The notes: generated by a model not told the origin, from the sequence alone. 64,000 nt of DNA from Ctena decussata (GCA_963989385.1 OZ022502.1:2014501-2078500), one strand, 5' to 3'. Positions 33,100-43,830 are shown, numbered from the stretch's first letter. A program made the numbers and translations.

Positions 33100-33800
33100 C
33101 GCTATGATATCTATAGCCCTGTTAGAAAAGCTTAGCAGTTAAAAAGTATAACGAGTATGGAAGTCAGTTACATGACTAGACACTCTAGCACACCAAATGA
33201 GTTGAGAAATGTGAATCTCGTAAGAGGCAGAACGGGGAACATCACCATCAAAAATGGAAAATTTACAATGTCAAAATCAAAGTCATCGAAATAAATGTAA
33301 ATCCAAAAATAGGGCTTCAGTATCGGTTGCATTAGCTTTGTTTAATTGAAGCTCAGGTGGATAAATTTGATTCAACAGTGGATAAATTTGATTCACCATG
33401 CCTTCAAAGTAAGGACTGTCAATAGTTAAAAGGTCATCTAGATCTATATGTAGAGTTAAAAGCTTCAATAATTTCAGATTGTTTATCATTAGAAACAGAA
33501 GCCATGAAATCTCTTTCATAGCAAAATAAAAACAAATCCGCTACAAGAAGAGCGCAATTAGTGCCCATCGGAATACCAACAATTTGTCTGTATAACTAAG
33601 TACCAAATCTAATTTCAATTTTATCTAAAATGTATATTAATGCTTCACACATATTTTGACATCACCAAAGTTTATAACGGGTTTGGTGTTCAGAAGTAAA
33701 GAAAGCGTTTCTTTCGTTACATGCAAGAAAAGGCGACCCTTCCCTTTGGAAGGCCCACTCATTTATATTTATAAACTTTTTCTTGATCAAATTATGTGGC
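33100..33800 (-). pseudogene. YLDD-RT element relic including the catalytic RT region
   Basis: This is the most informative copy of the family. On the minus strand from 33800 down it shows FQREGSPFLACNERNAFFTS, then CEALIYILDKIEIRFG, then IVGIPMGTNCALLVADLFLF, then YERDFMASVSNDKQ. The catalytic block LDDLLTIDSPYFEGM follows, then IYPPELQLNKANATDTEA and a decayed C-terminal part. There are at least one in-frame stop, a frameshift before LDD and a local duplication (NQIYPLLNQIYPPE). The GIPMGTN...YLDD arrangement identifies an RT. It resembles neither the jockey nor the RTE LINEs here, and differs from the GTAMGT...FLDD motif of the Penelope-like ORF at 21993. Element class left open. Confidence 0.75.
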
Positions 33801-36179
33801 AAAGTAGCATGGAGTGTAGAAAAAATGACTATGTATACCAGATATCAATCCTAAATCTTTGAAATTTTCCAAGAAATCTTGTGTTCTAGCATTTTCCAAT
33901 ATTTGACTATGCAGTTGAAAAGGTCATGGTAAACCCAAGGTTATGATTTGAACACGCTTGATAAGTCTTGAATACCCTATGCTATATACCAAGTTTCAAG
34001 GCCATCTCACGATTGGTTCTTGAGAAGAAGATTTTTTTTTTACGATATATGGACGTGGTGGCCATGTTGATCATGTGATCCAGACCATTTGAAGAAATTT
34101 TCGTTTCCTTAATCCCTGGAGGCACTATATGATAATTGGTTATAATTAACCCATTGGAGAAGTTTGAAATTGTCAAAATATGAGAAATCAGGGTCAAAGA
34201 TAAAAGAATGACTATGACCTCTTGTACTCATAAATTTTCATGTACTCATTAAGATGACTGTATAGGTAAAATTTTAGGCAGTAATCTTCAAAATTTACCA
34301 TGAAATCTTAATTTCTAGCATTTTCGCATATTTGACCATGCCGTAAAAATGTCAAGATTAACGCAAAGTCTTCATTTTAAGAACCTTGATAATACTCGAG
34401 TACCCGATGATATGTACCAAGTTTCAAGGTCATATGTCGATAGACCCTGCAGAGGAAGATTTTTAAAGACTTTTACTATATATGGGCGGGGTGGCCATTT
34501 CGGTCATTTGACCCAGACCCTTTGAACAAATTTTCATTTCCTTAATCCCTGGAGGGTCTATATGAAATTCGGTTACAACTGGCTCATTGGCTTGTGAGGA
34601 GAAGTTTGATATTCTCAAAATATGAGTCCTGGGTCAAAAGTCAAAAAATGTCATTGACCTCTTGTACTCATATATCTTCATATACTCATTAAGATGACTT
34701 AATATAACATTGTCTAGGCGTAAATCTTCAAATTTTTCCAGAAATTTTATGTTCTAGCATTTTTTCCATATTTGACATTGCCTAAAGGACATGGTCAACC
34801 CAAGGGCACATTTTGAATTATCTGGTTAGTACTCTTGAGTGCCTAAGGCTACGTACCAAGTTTCAAGACCATCAGTTGATCGGTTCTGGAGAACAATATT
34901 TTAAAATGTTTTTACTATATAATGGGCTAGCGGCTTTATTGATCGTGTGAACCAGACCATTTTAACAAATTTTCATTCCCTCAGCCCGTAAATTGGATAC
35001 TATTGACCCAGTGGCTTTTGATAAGCAGCTTGAATATGACAGACCTGGGTCGAAGGTCAAAGAATGACCTTGACCTCTTGTACTCACAAATCTTCATGAA
35101 CTCATTTCGATGACTGTATAAACCAGATTTTTGGCCAAAAACTTCAACAGTTTCCAAGAAATCTTACGTGTTAACATTTTCCAATATTTGACCTTGCCAT
35201 AAAAAAGTCAAGGTCAACCCAATATCATGCTTTGAATAATCTTGATGGTACTCTATTACCCGATGTTACATACCAAGTTTCAAGATCATCCGTCTGATGG
35301 TTCTGGAAAAGAAGCTATCTAAATGTTTTTACCATATACGGGAGTAGAGGCCATATTGGTCTTTTTCACTGATACATAAATATTGCGGGTGTATTTTTAT
35401 AGGCAGGTGATGATTACTACTCGTGAGCACCTGATCTTACCTCTATTTTGGGGACCATGTCTGTGTATCTAAAATATTCCGGAGTTGTCAATGTTAAAAT
35501 GACTTACGAATTCGAACTTATGATTTTAGTACCAAACCATTTTCACATTTTTTTATACTCTCAACCACTGAAAGTTCTGTATGAAATTTGGTTACAATTT
35601 TCCTAGTAGCTTTTGAGGAGACTGTTTGGAATTGTCGAAATTTGAGAAACCTAGATCAAAGATCAAAACATGACATTGACCTCTTGTACTCACAAATCTT
35701 TATGTAATCATTAAGATGATTGTATTTACCAAGTTTTAGGCCAAAAATCTTCAACTGTTTCCAAGAAATCTTTTGTTCTAGCATTTTCCCATATAACGCA
35801 CCAAAGACCAAATTTGACCTTACCATAAAATAGATCCAGATCAACACAAAGTCATAATTTTAAAACTCTTGGTAGTACTTACGTTCTCAATGCTACATAC
35901 AACGTTTCAATGCCATCGGGTTATTAGTTCTGGAGGAGAAATTTTGTTAATGTTTTTAACATATCTCGGCATGGCGGTAATGTTGGTCATGTGGCCCAGA
36001 CCATTTGAACAACTTTTCGTTCCCTCAACCCCAGGAGGCTACATATTAAATTCGGTTATAATCGGCTCAGTGGTTTCAGTGGAGAAGTCGTTTGAAAGAG
36101 TGGACGGGCGGACGACGACCGATGACGAAGCCTGTCCATACTAAAAGCTCCCCCGGAGCATTCGGCTCAGTTGAGCTAA
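33801..36179 (+). mobile_element. Tandem-core element, about 430-bp units, 3' end intact
   Basis: Units restart near 34000, 34425, 34868, 35286 and 35911 with CAAGGCCATC-like blocks and ATATGGGCGTGGCGGCCAT-like blocks. The 3' end shows a GACGGGCGGACGACGACC microsatellite (36101-36120), hairpin GAGCattcGGCTC and terminal TTGAGCTAA (CTAA at 36176-36179, next base T). The 5' end with palindrome is missing. The insert at 35360-35534 interrupts one unit. Confidence 0.7.
35360..35534 (+). repeat. Short interspersed repeat inserted in tandem-core array
   Basis: Reverse-complement partner of 1240-1422. The flanking unit sequence (GGCCATATTGGT before, AAACCATTTTCAC after) is what an uninterrupted unit would carry next to each other, so the inserted piece is about 175 bp. 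Confidence 0.65.
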
Positions 36180-36249
36180 TAACTATTTTGATAGCATGCT
36201 CAATCAAATTTATTTACTCTTCTGAACGTCAGTTAAAAATGGTCAGCGT

Positions 36250-36647
36250 GTAAGACACCGAGGCCTCATTTTTGGATTTACATTTATCTGTATCGGATGG
36301 TTTTATAACAACTAAAATTTACGATAAACGATATGATTTTGATTTTGGTATTGTTAATCTTCTATTCTTAGATGGCGATATTCCCTATAAAGTTTTGACA
36401 GCAAAACTTCTCAAACAAAGTTATAGATATCATAGCCTTCGTAAAGGGTTTTCAAAAATTTATCGACGGCATTTCGACTTGGTGTCTAAATATAATGTCA
36501 GATTGAAAACATTTCTTCAGCAAGGCCTTTCGGAACTTGAATTTATTGCGACTTGGTGTATAAATAAGAAAAAATATCGGTAAAAATGACTTCTGTTCTT
36601 TGATGTATTCCTTGCTTCCAAATGATCTTACTATTCAAAACTTATTT
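36250..36647 (+). pseudogene. YLDD-RT element relic, C-terminal part (left)
   Basis: The plus-strand frame has LDLHLSVSDGF, KIYDKRYDFDFGIVN and LFLDGDIP. An internal deletion follows that removes the YGVYISQL block, then LTAKLLKQSYRYHSLRKGF, FSKIYRRHFDLVSKYNV and a shifted PEF-like tail. It is interrupted at 36648 by a retrozyme-related fragment and continues at 36867. The deletion and frameshift show it is dead. Confidence 0.75.
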
Positions 36648-36923
36648 ATCTTCACTGCTACTGGTGTTTGTGCCATGTGGCGGCCGTAAACGTCTCCCGG
36701 TATATCATCATAGTGCATATTATATTTTCTAGTCCTTTTGGGATCTTTAAGTTCATTTGAGATATTTGAAAATAAAGTTCCCCTTAAGCCGGTGCTAGGG
36801 GCGTGGCTGGTGTCGCACATTTCATTACTGGTTATGAACAGACTCAATTAAACTGAGTCAGCTATTTTCTGTTCTTTGATGCATTCCTTGCTTCCAAAGG
36901 ATCTTACTATTCAGAACTTATTT
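36591..36923 (+). repeat. 57-bp target-like direct repeats around a retrozyme-related insert
   Basis: The 57-bp coding block TTCTGTTCTTTGATGYATTC...AACTTATTT occurs at 36591-36647 and 36867-36923 with about three mismatches. In the RT ORF this block is expected once (PNDLTIQNLF-like peptide). The duplication therefore flanks the 219-bp insert in the manner of an unusually long target-site duplication. Confidence 0.6.
36648..36866 (+). mobile_element. Divergent retrozyme-family fragment without hammerhead
   Basis: 36655-36735 closely matches the body of the 383-nt family at 40356-40436. It shares the CACTGC(A/T)(G/A)CTGGTGT(T)TGTGCC start, TGTGGCGGCCGTAAA and GTATATCATCATA/CATAATGCA. The rest diverges and no CTGANGA...GAAA core is present on either strand. 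It is inserted in the RT relic and flanked by the 57-bp repeats. Confidence 0.6.
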
Positions 36924-37294
36924 CCGCATTTTAAGATGACAATTCGATATAAAAAAGGGGTTATAATATGGATGTTTTGCGACAAGCTGTATCCTTGGTG
37001 GCTAACCCAATTAAGGTTAACAGCTTGGCTAACCTCTTCGATTGCACGGCGCTGGGTCGGACCTCGGACTTTATGAAGGTGCCAACCTAAACCTAACTTA
37101 ATAGTAACACAGACGGCTGGCGCCTGACACCTGGTATGGGACTCTTGGGTGGGGCCCACCGTGGTTTAGTCTGGTAGGTTTCTTCTGCTCCTGAATTTCA
37201 ATGTTGCTATTTCGGTTAGTCCTCATGTTGGTTTTTCTTTAATTTATGCTCCCCCCGCCATGAAATGAAATGACGGAAGGCCGTATAGAGTTTG

Positions 37295-37297
<3 letters not shown>
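36867..37297 (+). pseudogene. YLDD-RT element relic, C-terminal part (right) and 3' UTR
   Basis: Coding continues in shifted frames through GYNMDVLRQAVSLVANPIKV, NSLANLFDCTALGRTSDF and MKVPT, stopping near 37090. This is the natural C-terminus of the family, also found decayed near 8500. The 3' untranslated part has ACACAGACGGCTGGCGCCTGA and runs into a GT microsatellite. Confidence 0.7.

Positions 37298-37347
<50 letters not shown>
37298..37347. repeat. (GT)n microsatellite
   Basis: About 49 bp of uninterrupted GT dinucleotides. Confidence 0.95.
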
Positions 37348-37350
<3 letters not shown>

Positions 37351-37360
37351 AGAATCCTTT

Positions 37361-37720
37361 CCGGGCCATAACTTGGTCCTGCATTGTGCGATTTCAAAAT
37401 TATTTGGCACATATGACAAGACAATGTGTCGCGTGCAAGAATTTAGTCGCTAACTAAAAGCTCAGGGTCATATTGAACACTAAAATTTTGTTCATAAGCT
37501 ATACTGAAGACATGTTCATGTCCGGCTCATAACTTTATCCTGCATGTTGGGATTTCAAAATTATTTGGCATAAATGATTGTCTTGACAAGATAATTTGTC
37601 GTGTGCTAGAGCCATGTTGCTAGTTTGAAGGTCAAGGTCACACTGAACACTTAAATTTTGTACATATGCTATAGTGAAGACATGTTCATGTCCGGTCCAT
37701 AACTTTATCCTGCTTGGTGG
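37361..37720. repeat. Tandem repeat, about 165-175 bp unit, two and a half copies
   Basis: Blocks CCATAACTTTATCCTGC, GGATTTCAAAATTATTTGGCA and GACATGTTCATGTCCGG recur near 37361, 37525 and 37697. The unit size is similar to the pearl cores, but no hairpin end is seen. Confidence 0.6.
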
Positions 37721-38230
37721 GTGGCATCATTGATCAGCTCGACAAGAAAATTGTCCGCTTGTACAACGTCATTAGTAGGAGTTGAGCGGTGCTCAGGTGA
37801 GAATCTCCGTTGATCGGATTTACTAACTGATGTTTGGATCATGACACCGATCAGGCTTGACTCTCGCTCACTTGCACCCCTAATGACCTACGTCATCAGC
37901 AAGTGACGTATTTTCGAAATTACACCATTTCGATTGGTCCAGTGTTCGGAATTTTCCCATAAATCTTGTAGATTTCAAAATCTTCGAAAAGCCACTGGAC
38001 GCAACAAATACGGCTTTTAAAGAATGATCTTACTACATGGAAGTCAGCTTCCGACATTCAGTTGATTTTGCAAAAAAAAAAGTTCGACCAAATATGCTTC
38101 AATCTGTATTGTTGATGTATTTTGTCAAAGTATTTGCGAATTCTGCAACATTTTATGGAGTCACTTTTATGTTGAAACATTGCCCTTTTAAGAATGCATT
38201 TGGTGCATGTTGTCTTTTCTCGAAAAATTA
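37721..38230. other. Spacer, no gene seen
   Basis: No recognised coding or RNA feature. It contains the short inverted motif TACGTCATCAGCAAGTGACGTA near 37890. Confidence 0.4.
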
Positions 38231-38345
38231 TCAATTCAATTCAATTCAATTCTTTATTCAGATTGCCAAATACATTTTAGCGCATCTACAACACAACATA
38301 GAAACATGACAATGATCTAATCACATTTACCTGGTAGCAGGCACA
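38231..38345 (-). repeat. Probable LINE 3' tail with (AATTG)n
   Basis: The plus strand begins ATTCAATTCAATTCAATTC then TTTATTCA. On the minus strand this is AATAAAGAATTGAATTGAATTG, the kind of polyadenylation-like signal plus short tandem tail seen at the 3' end of CR1/L2-type LINEs. No ORF follows, so the copy must be strongly 5'-truncated. Assignment is tentative. Confidence 0.4.
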
Positions 38346-39013
38346 TGACGTTGCAGTGACGTCCCACTGACGTCCCATTGACGCCAGTGCGAGGACACTG
38401 AGACGCCCTGTGCCCGCTGGATTTAAGGGCTGGGATGTTCTGGCCATTTACCCTGGTCGGTCAGGATAGATGAGAAAGAAAGGAAGTCAGGGGATTGTCT
38501 AGAGCAGTGCATCCAATATCAGCAGCTCTGCTCCAGACACTGTGTCCCCCTCAAACAACGCTCAGTCCGAACCACGCCAGACCAGGTTCCCAGGGGACAT
38601 GACCAGGAGTTCCCTATACTACTGGTTGAGCTATAGTCCTTCCAAAATTTATGGTGTATAATCATATATAATGTGTTTAACCATTTAGTGCCTAGCTTCC
38701 CACATTGGGAAGTACGCAAACAGTGAAGACCCAGAGCAGATGTTGCTGATTGCATGCATCATCTGATCAGTGTCCACACTGTCGAAAAAAGAATAAATGA
38801 AATATTTCACCTGATACCCGTTGAATTAAAAATGGGCTCGTCGAATTATTCCATTTGACAAAAAGGTTAATAGAGCAGGATATATCTGATTTTATAACCA
38901 GAACATTATTTCTTTGTAAAATACAGGCTTGAGCCCTTCATATTTTATGGCTGTGCATTTGAACAGATACACATGTACCATGTAACGAAAAGGAGTGTTT
39001 TAAGTATATTTAG
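38346..39013. other. Spacer, no gene seen
   Basis: Includes a local repeat of TGACGTCCCA-like motifs (38345-38385). No gene supported. Confidence 0.4.
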
Positions 39014-39028
39014 TATATAATATACCAG

Positions 39029-39217
39029 GAGCCCCGGTAGCTCAGTGGGTTAAGCACTCGCCTACTGATCTAGCGGTCGCGGGTTCGAGCTCCACCTCCA
39101 CCTTCCATCGTAAACGGGGTTCCATTGCACACAGCCATTCATAATCACAGGCCCATCGTCCTGAAATGACGGAAATACTGTTGAAAAGGACGTAAAATCG
39201 CAAGTCATCCATCCATC
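39029..39217 (+). mobile_element. tRNA-derived SINE with target-site duplication
   Basis: The 5' head is tRNA-like. Box A TAGCTCAGTGGGTTAAGCA (about 39038-39056) and box B GGTTCGAGCTCC (about 39080-39091) form an internal RNA polymerase III promoter. The body contains AAATGACGGAAATACTGTTG and the 3' tail is a short ATCC repeat. Flanks TATATAATATACCAG (39014-39028) and TATATAAGATACCAG (39218-39232) form a 15-bp target-site duplication with one mismatch. A true tRNA gene is unlikely because the acceptor ends do not pair and a SINE body follows. Confidence 0.85.
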
Positions 39218-40294
39218 TATATAAGATACCAGAAGCGAGCCTTGTAATTTCGAATGGACAGTCACTGCCAAAATCAGCCTGCAAATTCGCGCTATGAAAC
39301 TTCAGGGTCAAAGATCAAAGAACAACCTTGACCTCTTGTACTCATGATTCTCGTGTACTCATGACTGTATTAACCAATTTGTAGGCCAAAGTCTTCAAAA
39401 CTTTGATTCTCGAGAAGAAGATTGTAAAGGTTTTTACCATATATGGGCGTGGCGGCCATGTTTGTAATGTGACCTGGACAGTTTGAATAAATATGTATTC
39501 AGTTAACACCTGGAGGATCTATATGAAATCAAGTTACAATTAGCCCAGTGGTTTGTGAGGAGATTGTTTGAAATTATCAAAATATGAGAGTTCTGGGTCA
39601 AAGGCCAAAAAATACCCTTGACCTCTTGTACTCATAAATCTTCGTGTACTCATTAAGATGACAGCATCTACCAATATGTAGGCCTAAATCTTAAAAACTA
39701 GCATTTAACCATATTAGACCTTGCCGTAAATATGTCAAGGTCAACCCAAGGTCATAATTTGAACAATCTTCATAGTACTGGAGTACCCAATACCACACAC
39801 ACCAACTTTCAAGGCAATCGGTCAATTTGTCCTGGAGAAGAAGATTTTTAAAGGTTTTCACCATATATGGACCTGGCGGCCATGTTGCACATGTGACCTG
39901 GACAGTATGCATACATTTTTGTTCCCTTAACCCCTGGAGGCTCTATATCAAATTTGGGGTCAATTGGCCCAGTGGCTTTTGAGGAGAGTGCTTGAAATTG
40001 TCAAATATGAGAGATCTGGGTCCAAGATCAAAGAATGACATTGACCTCTTGTACTCATAAATCTTCATGTAATCATTAAGATGACTGTAGATACCAATTT
40101 ATAGACCAAAATCTTCAACAGTTTGTTCTAGCAGTTTTCCACATCAATGTACCAACGACCAAATTTGAACTTACCGTAAAATATGTCAGGGTCAACCCAA
40201 GGTCATAATTTGAACAATCATGATAGTACTTGCATACCCAATACTACATACCAAGTTTCAAGGTCATCCGCCCATTGGTTCTAGAGAAGAAGAT

Positions 40295-40730
40295 TTCCTA
40301 CTTCTGTGTGCATTCTTTGCTCTTGAAGGAACTTTTTAAGATTTTAATTTTACCTCACTGCAGCTGGTGTTGTGCCGTGTGGCGGCCGTAAAACGTCTCC
40401 CCGTATATCATCCATAATGCAGATTATATTTTATTTACATCCTTTGAGATCAGAGGATAGATTCTGAGACATCTAAAGTTTGAGATCGATTTAGACTATT
40501 ATTCTAGATCATCGTCTTTTATATTTTTTATCCTTTTGAAACAAATCAGTCCTTGAATCGACTGCCCAATCAAAATTAAGAAATTACAGTATGCTTGTTT
40601 CTGGTTTCGTCTGCAAATATTGTCAGGGTCACTGACGAGGCTTTATTAGCCGAAACTACGTAGTCTGGCCAATGTTCCTACTTCTGTATGTATTCTCTGC
40701 TCTTGAAGCAACTTTTTAAGATTTTGTTTT
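40295..40730 (+). mobile_element. Retrozyme copy E, full unit plus terminal repeat
   Basis: Plus-strand copy. The block TTCCTACTTCTGTRTG is at 40295 and again at 40675, giving a 380-nt unit. The first base lies nine nucleotides downstream of where the ribozyme would cut the preceding unit (TGGCCAATG|TTCC). The hammerhead is at 40626-40670. The copy ends about 55 nt after the cleavage site, in AAGATTTTG plus a T-run. It is inserted in a tandem-core unit, whose sequence is continuous on both sides. Confidence 0.88.
40626..40671 (+). ncRNA. Type I hammerhead ribozyme (copy E)
   Basis: GGGTCA 40626-40631, CTGACGA 40632-40638, stem II 40639-40651 with TTATT loop, GAAA 40652-40655, CTACGTAG 40656-40663, TC 40664-40665, TGGCCA 40666-40671. 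Stem I has five pairs; the sixth position is an A/G mismatch, the only difference from other copies. Confidence 0.9.
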
Positions 40731-41255
40731 TTATTGTTTTGACCATACATGGGTGTGGCGGCCATGTTGGTCTTGTTACCCAGACCATTTGAACAATATT
40801 TCGTTCCCACAAGGCCCGGATGCTATGTATGAAATTTGGTTACGATCGGCCCAATGGTTTAAGAGGAGAAATCGTTTGAAATTGTGGACGGACGGACGAC
40901 GAACGATGACGGATGACGGAGCCTGCCTTTACTATAAGCTCTCCCGGAGCCTCCGGCTCAGATGAGCTAAAAATCTAACATCGCAGTCTTTACTCTAAAA
41001 ATTATTGTCCTTATGATTAAGAATATGTATTTTACTTTGTTTACAAAGGAATCTCAACCTATTTATGCACGTGTGCTTGAATACCAATGTGTGTTTATTT
41101 TTGAAAATGTCTTAGTATTGTTCGTAAGTATTGACCTGGCACTCATGAATATTCCGTTCTACACCGTTAATTAATTCACGGTGTCCGATTACGAACGGGT
41201 AAAAGCAGCGCCAGTATGTACATTACTGTTAAACAGGAAAACTTTTACTGTTTCA

Positions 41256-41325
41256 AGTGGCACAGTGGATAAGGCATTGCCCCTTTAATCTTGGAGTTAT
41301 GGGTTCAAATCTCAACACTGTCGTT
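41256..41325 (+). other. tRNA-like sequence (tRNA relic or SINE head)
   Basis: GTGGCACAGTGGATAAGGC resembles box A with the D-loop, and GGGTTCAAATCTC resembles box B with the T-loop at the proper spacing. The acceptor stem does not pair well, so a functional tRNA is unlikely. Confidence 0.45.
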
Positions 41326-41646
41326 TTAATATTTTTATGTATATATTTTTTTCTTTGCGTAAAAGCAGCAGGTAATCTAGCCACGCTCGACACAAAATTT
41401 TAATGTTTCCGCTATTAATTCGGTTGGTTGCTTGTCTTCGGTTTAACGGCCCTTTGAGACAATACTTCATTTTATATCGGACCGTTTGTCAAAGATAGGG
41501 GGAAAGAAGAGATGATATGCGAGATGAAAAAAATACAAAAAAACACACACACACACACACAAAAAAAATACACCCGCAACCACTGCAAGCTCAGTAGCCC
41601 TTTGCCGCACTATTAGCCGAACTGATATGGCGGTCGGGCACTGCAA

Positions 41647-41952
41647 TTGACCCAGCACCATCGCCCGACCCGACAGTCCCCTTCAACTATTGAACGAGAT
41701 GCACTATATTTCTACTATCACATTTCTACAGCAAGGTCGACCAAAAAACATCTCAGTTTCAAAGAAAACATACTCATTGCTTCCAAATCAAAGCATTTTC
41801 AGGAAAACCAAGCACCTGGAGGCGGATCATATATCCAACAGACAATAAATGCAGCTGGTGTCAGCAGACGGACAATTTTCAGAGTATGTAGGAATCAAGA
41901 GAAAGCGGGACACTTACGTTCCCACAAACCCATACGTCAGAAAAGCGTTTAA
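41647..41952 (+). CDS. Small ORF with helix-turn-helix-like segment (transposon-related?)
   Basis: 101 codons, starting with ATG. Residues about 57-82 include SYIQQTINAAGVSRRTIFRV, which looks like the second half of a DNA-binding helix-turn-helix as found at the N-terminus of Tc1/IS630- and Harbinger-like transposases. A basic tail RSHKPIRQK follows. No DDE catalytic domain follows within the element, so the ORF is either a remnant or a DNA-binding protein of a non-autonomous element. It lies inside the terminal-inverted-repeat element 41130-42212. Confidence 0.4.
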   Translation: MTQHHRPTRQSPSTIERDALYFYYHISTARSTKKHLSFKENILIASKSKHFQENQAPGGGSYIQQTINAAGVSRRTIFRVCRNQEKAGHLRSHKPIRQKSV

Positions 41953-42009
41953 AATCATTAATTATTAAGTAGAAATATGCAATTAAGAATAAGGACAAAA
42001 AGTAAAAAA

Positions 42010-42095
42010 TGAAATTACTGAAAACGAATGCTATAAGACTCGATCTTGGATATCTGTATCCGCCGTCGGAAGCCTTAACCACTACGCTACGGCGT
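42010..42095 (-). other. tRNA-like SINE head (minus strand)
   Basis: Minus strand TAGCGTAGTGGTTAAGGCTT fits box A and AAGATCGAGTCTT resembles box B. The anticodon region is GC-rich. Probably a SINE head or tRNA pseudogene. Confidence 0.5.
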
Positions 42096-42212
42096 CATCG
42101 ACAAACAGCTGACTGTATTATATTCAAATAGCAGTATTTTCCGGTAAATCATCGCTAAAACTAACGAAAGCATCCGAGTGTAATGACGGAAATAAATAAG
42201 TGCCAGGTCAAT

Positions 42213-42576
42213 CCTTATCAACAATAAATCAAGAAGGTTTTAGTGGTTACACCTTATTTATCCTCAGGTAAACAATTAAGAATGTCTGCCTAACTTATGT
42301 CACGAAAGAACGACGATCTATTATAGGGGTTTTGTCAAACATAGTTTGTGTTGTCAACCTCCAAATAGTGTTAGAGCCAGACCTGAATAAAAGGACAGGA
42401 AATATACAACGAGGTTTGAAATCATTGCTGAAGTGTTTCGTTTAAACTGTCGAAGAATTTTATATGCATTTCGAATCTGCAAAAGGAAAGCTTTAGTTTA
42501 TACTGACACCTCCCCTGGGCACAAATACCTAACTTCTCATAGGTACTTTCAGATAGGAGTTTTGGATAGTATGTCT
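42213..42576. other. Spacer, no gene seen
   Basis: No recognised feature. Confidence 0.4.
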
Positions 42577-42935
42577 ATAGAGGATCTTACATGAGTGGTC
42601 ATATATTATTAAATTTATTAAACGAGTTGGGGAAAAGATAAGATGCGAGGCTTGCCGAGCATCTTATCGGGTTTCCCCAAAGAGTTTAATAAATTTAATA
42701 ATACAGGAGCACGAATGCAAGATTCTATTTATCATATGGCACTAAAATCGCATTTAATTAGCAAAATTTGCACTAAAACGTCACGATTTCGGCATTAGAA
42801 AACGCGACGTTTTAATGGACGTCAACATATAACGTTACGACGTAATTTGCATATTTAATCCACTAGTGGATTATCGTTTTTAATGCATGGCTTTATTACA
42901 CTCTCAGATGCGACGTCATATGATAAATTCTATTA
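42577..42935 (+). repeat. Dispersed repeat with hairpin, second copy at 61022
   Basis: Collinear with 61022-61360. Shared blocks are ATAGAGGATCTTACATGAGTG, ATTAAACGAGTTGGG, CAGGAGCACGAATGCA, TAATGGACGTCA and CAACGTCATATGATAAAT-like. Inside lies an inverted repeat TTTATTAAACGAGTTGGGGAAA...TTTCCCCAAAGAGTTTAATAAA around a second hairpin GATAAGATGC...GCATCTTATC (42638-42669). Likely a MITE. Confidence 0.65.
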
Positions 42936-43352
42936 AAAGCTGTCAAGTTTCTAAGACAGAAAGCTCAACTTATTTAAATAATCGATTATTCTATAAAAAC
43001 TGAACATTTTTGAGAAAACATATTCCTCGAATTCTAAACAATATCGTAGAAATACATATGGTAACGACGGACAATGACTATCACGCAGAAATAATGTTTG
43101 GTCTATTATTTTGTCTTTATTTCATAAGGCTGTGATAGGCTTAATCGAAACTAGCTGTTGTTGCGGCTGTTTGATTTAAACTAGTCGCTATGGTGTTCAC
43201 TAATCAAACATTTCAGAAAATACGGCATTTATAGTTTCTTCTGTTTTTTTTATCATACACGTCATTTTTCCGGCACAATCAGAATTGTGCATTTTATTTG
43301 ACAACGTCTAGATAGCTGTCGATACTTAATTATACCATCCGCAAACTTAGTT
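42936..43352. other. Spacer, no gene seen
   Basis: AT-rich, no recognised feature, ending in a 21-bp G homopolymer (43353-43373). Confidence 0.4.
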
Positions 43353-43373
43353 GGGGGGGGGGGGGGGGGGGGG

Positions 43374-43830
43374 TATACTGTTTTGATGTTGTCCTTCCGT
43401 CCCTTTGTATTTTTTGTACGAAAAGCTTGTTATCGCTACTCCTCCAAGACCATTTGACGGATTTTCTTTAAATTAAGTATGCGAACACATATTGGTATGA
43501 AAATGTGCATCAAGGTTTAGATATAAAAAAATTGACACTTTTTGCATGAGTTATGCCCCTTTTTATATGTCTTTCCCTATCTTGATGGTTTTTTCGGCCA
43601 TTTTCACTTCCATTTCATTCAGATTTGGTGCACAGATATATGAGAAGGAAAGAGTTGGCACATATTGCTCTGTTTTTCTCAAAAGGAATTTCCAGCTTTG
43701 TAGTGCCCCTTTGTAGTCTTGGAAAACAGAGTTTGTTGTCACTACTTCTAAGCCGTTTGACTGATGTTAAATATGTGAACACATATTGGTATATAGATAT
43801 GCACTTGTAGTTGCCATAACATGTATGCTG
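43374..43830 (-). repeat. Pearl-like relic with two diverged cores
   Basis: Two related stretches, each with GAACACATATTGGTAT and ATATGCACTTG/ATGTGCATC-like ends, recur near 43480 and 43775 after CCTTCCGTCCCTTTG. The layout resembles the better preserved 62686-63178 element, read on the minus strand. Assignment tentative. Confidence 0.4.

Larger units (their letters stand above)
39290..40970 (+). mobile_element. Tandem-core element, 3' end intact, interrupted by a retrozyme
   Basis: Diverged units restart near 39415, 39815 and 40260. The third is split at about 40294 and resumes at about 40731 (GACCATACATGGGTGTGGCGGCCATGTTGG). The 3' end has a GACGGACGGACGACG microsatellite (40886-40918), hairpin GAGCCtccGGCTC and terminal GATGAGCTAA (CTAA at 40967-40970). 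Confidence 0.7.
41130..42212. mobile_element. Terminal-inverted-repeat element with HTH-like ORF
   Basis: The left end TTGACCTGGCACTCAT and the right end (complement TTGACCTGGCACTTAT) form inverted repeats. Similarity extends weakly inward (TTCCGT...TACAC). The interior has a tRNA-like sequence (41256-41325), a CA microsatellite (41541-41564), a 101-codon ORF (41647-41952) and a second tRNA-like sequence on the minus strand (42010-42095). No clear target-site duplication was found. Confidence 0.55.

Noticed and set aside
39029..39105. A functional tRNA gene
   Set aside because: Box A and box B are present, but the acceptor arms do not pair, and a SINE body, ATCC tail and target-site duplication follow.
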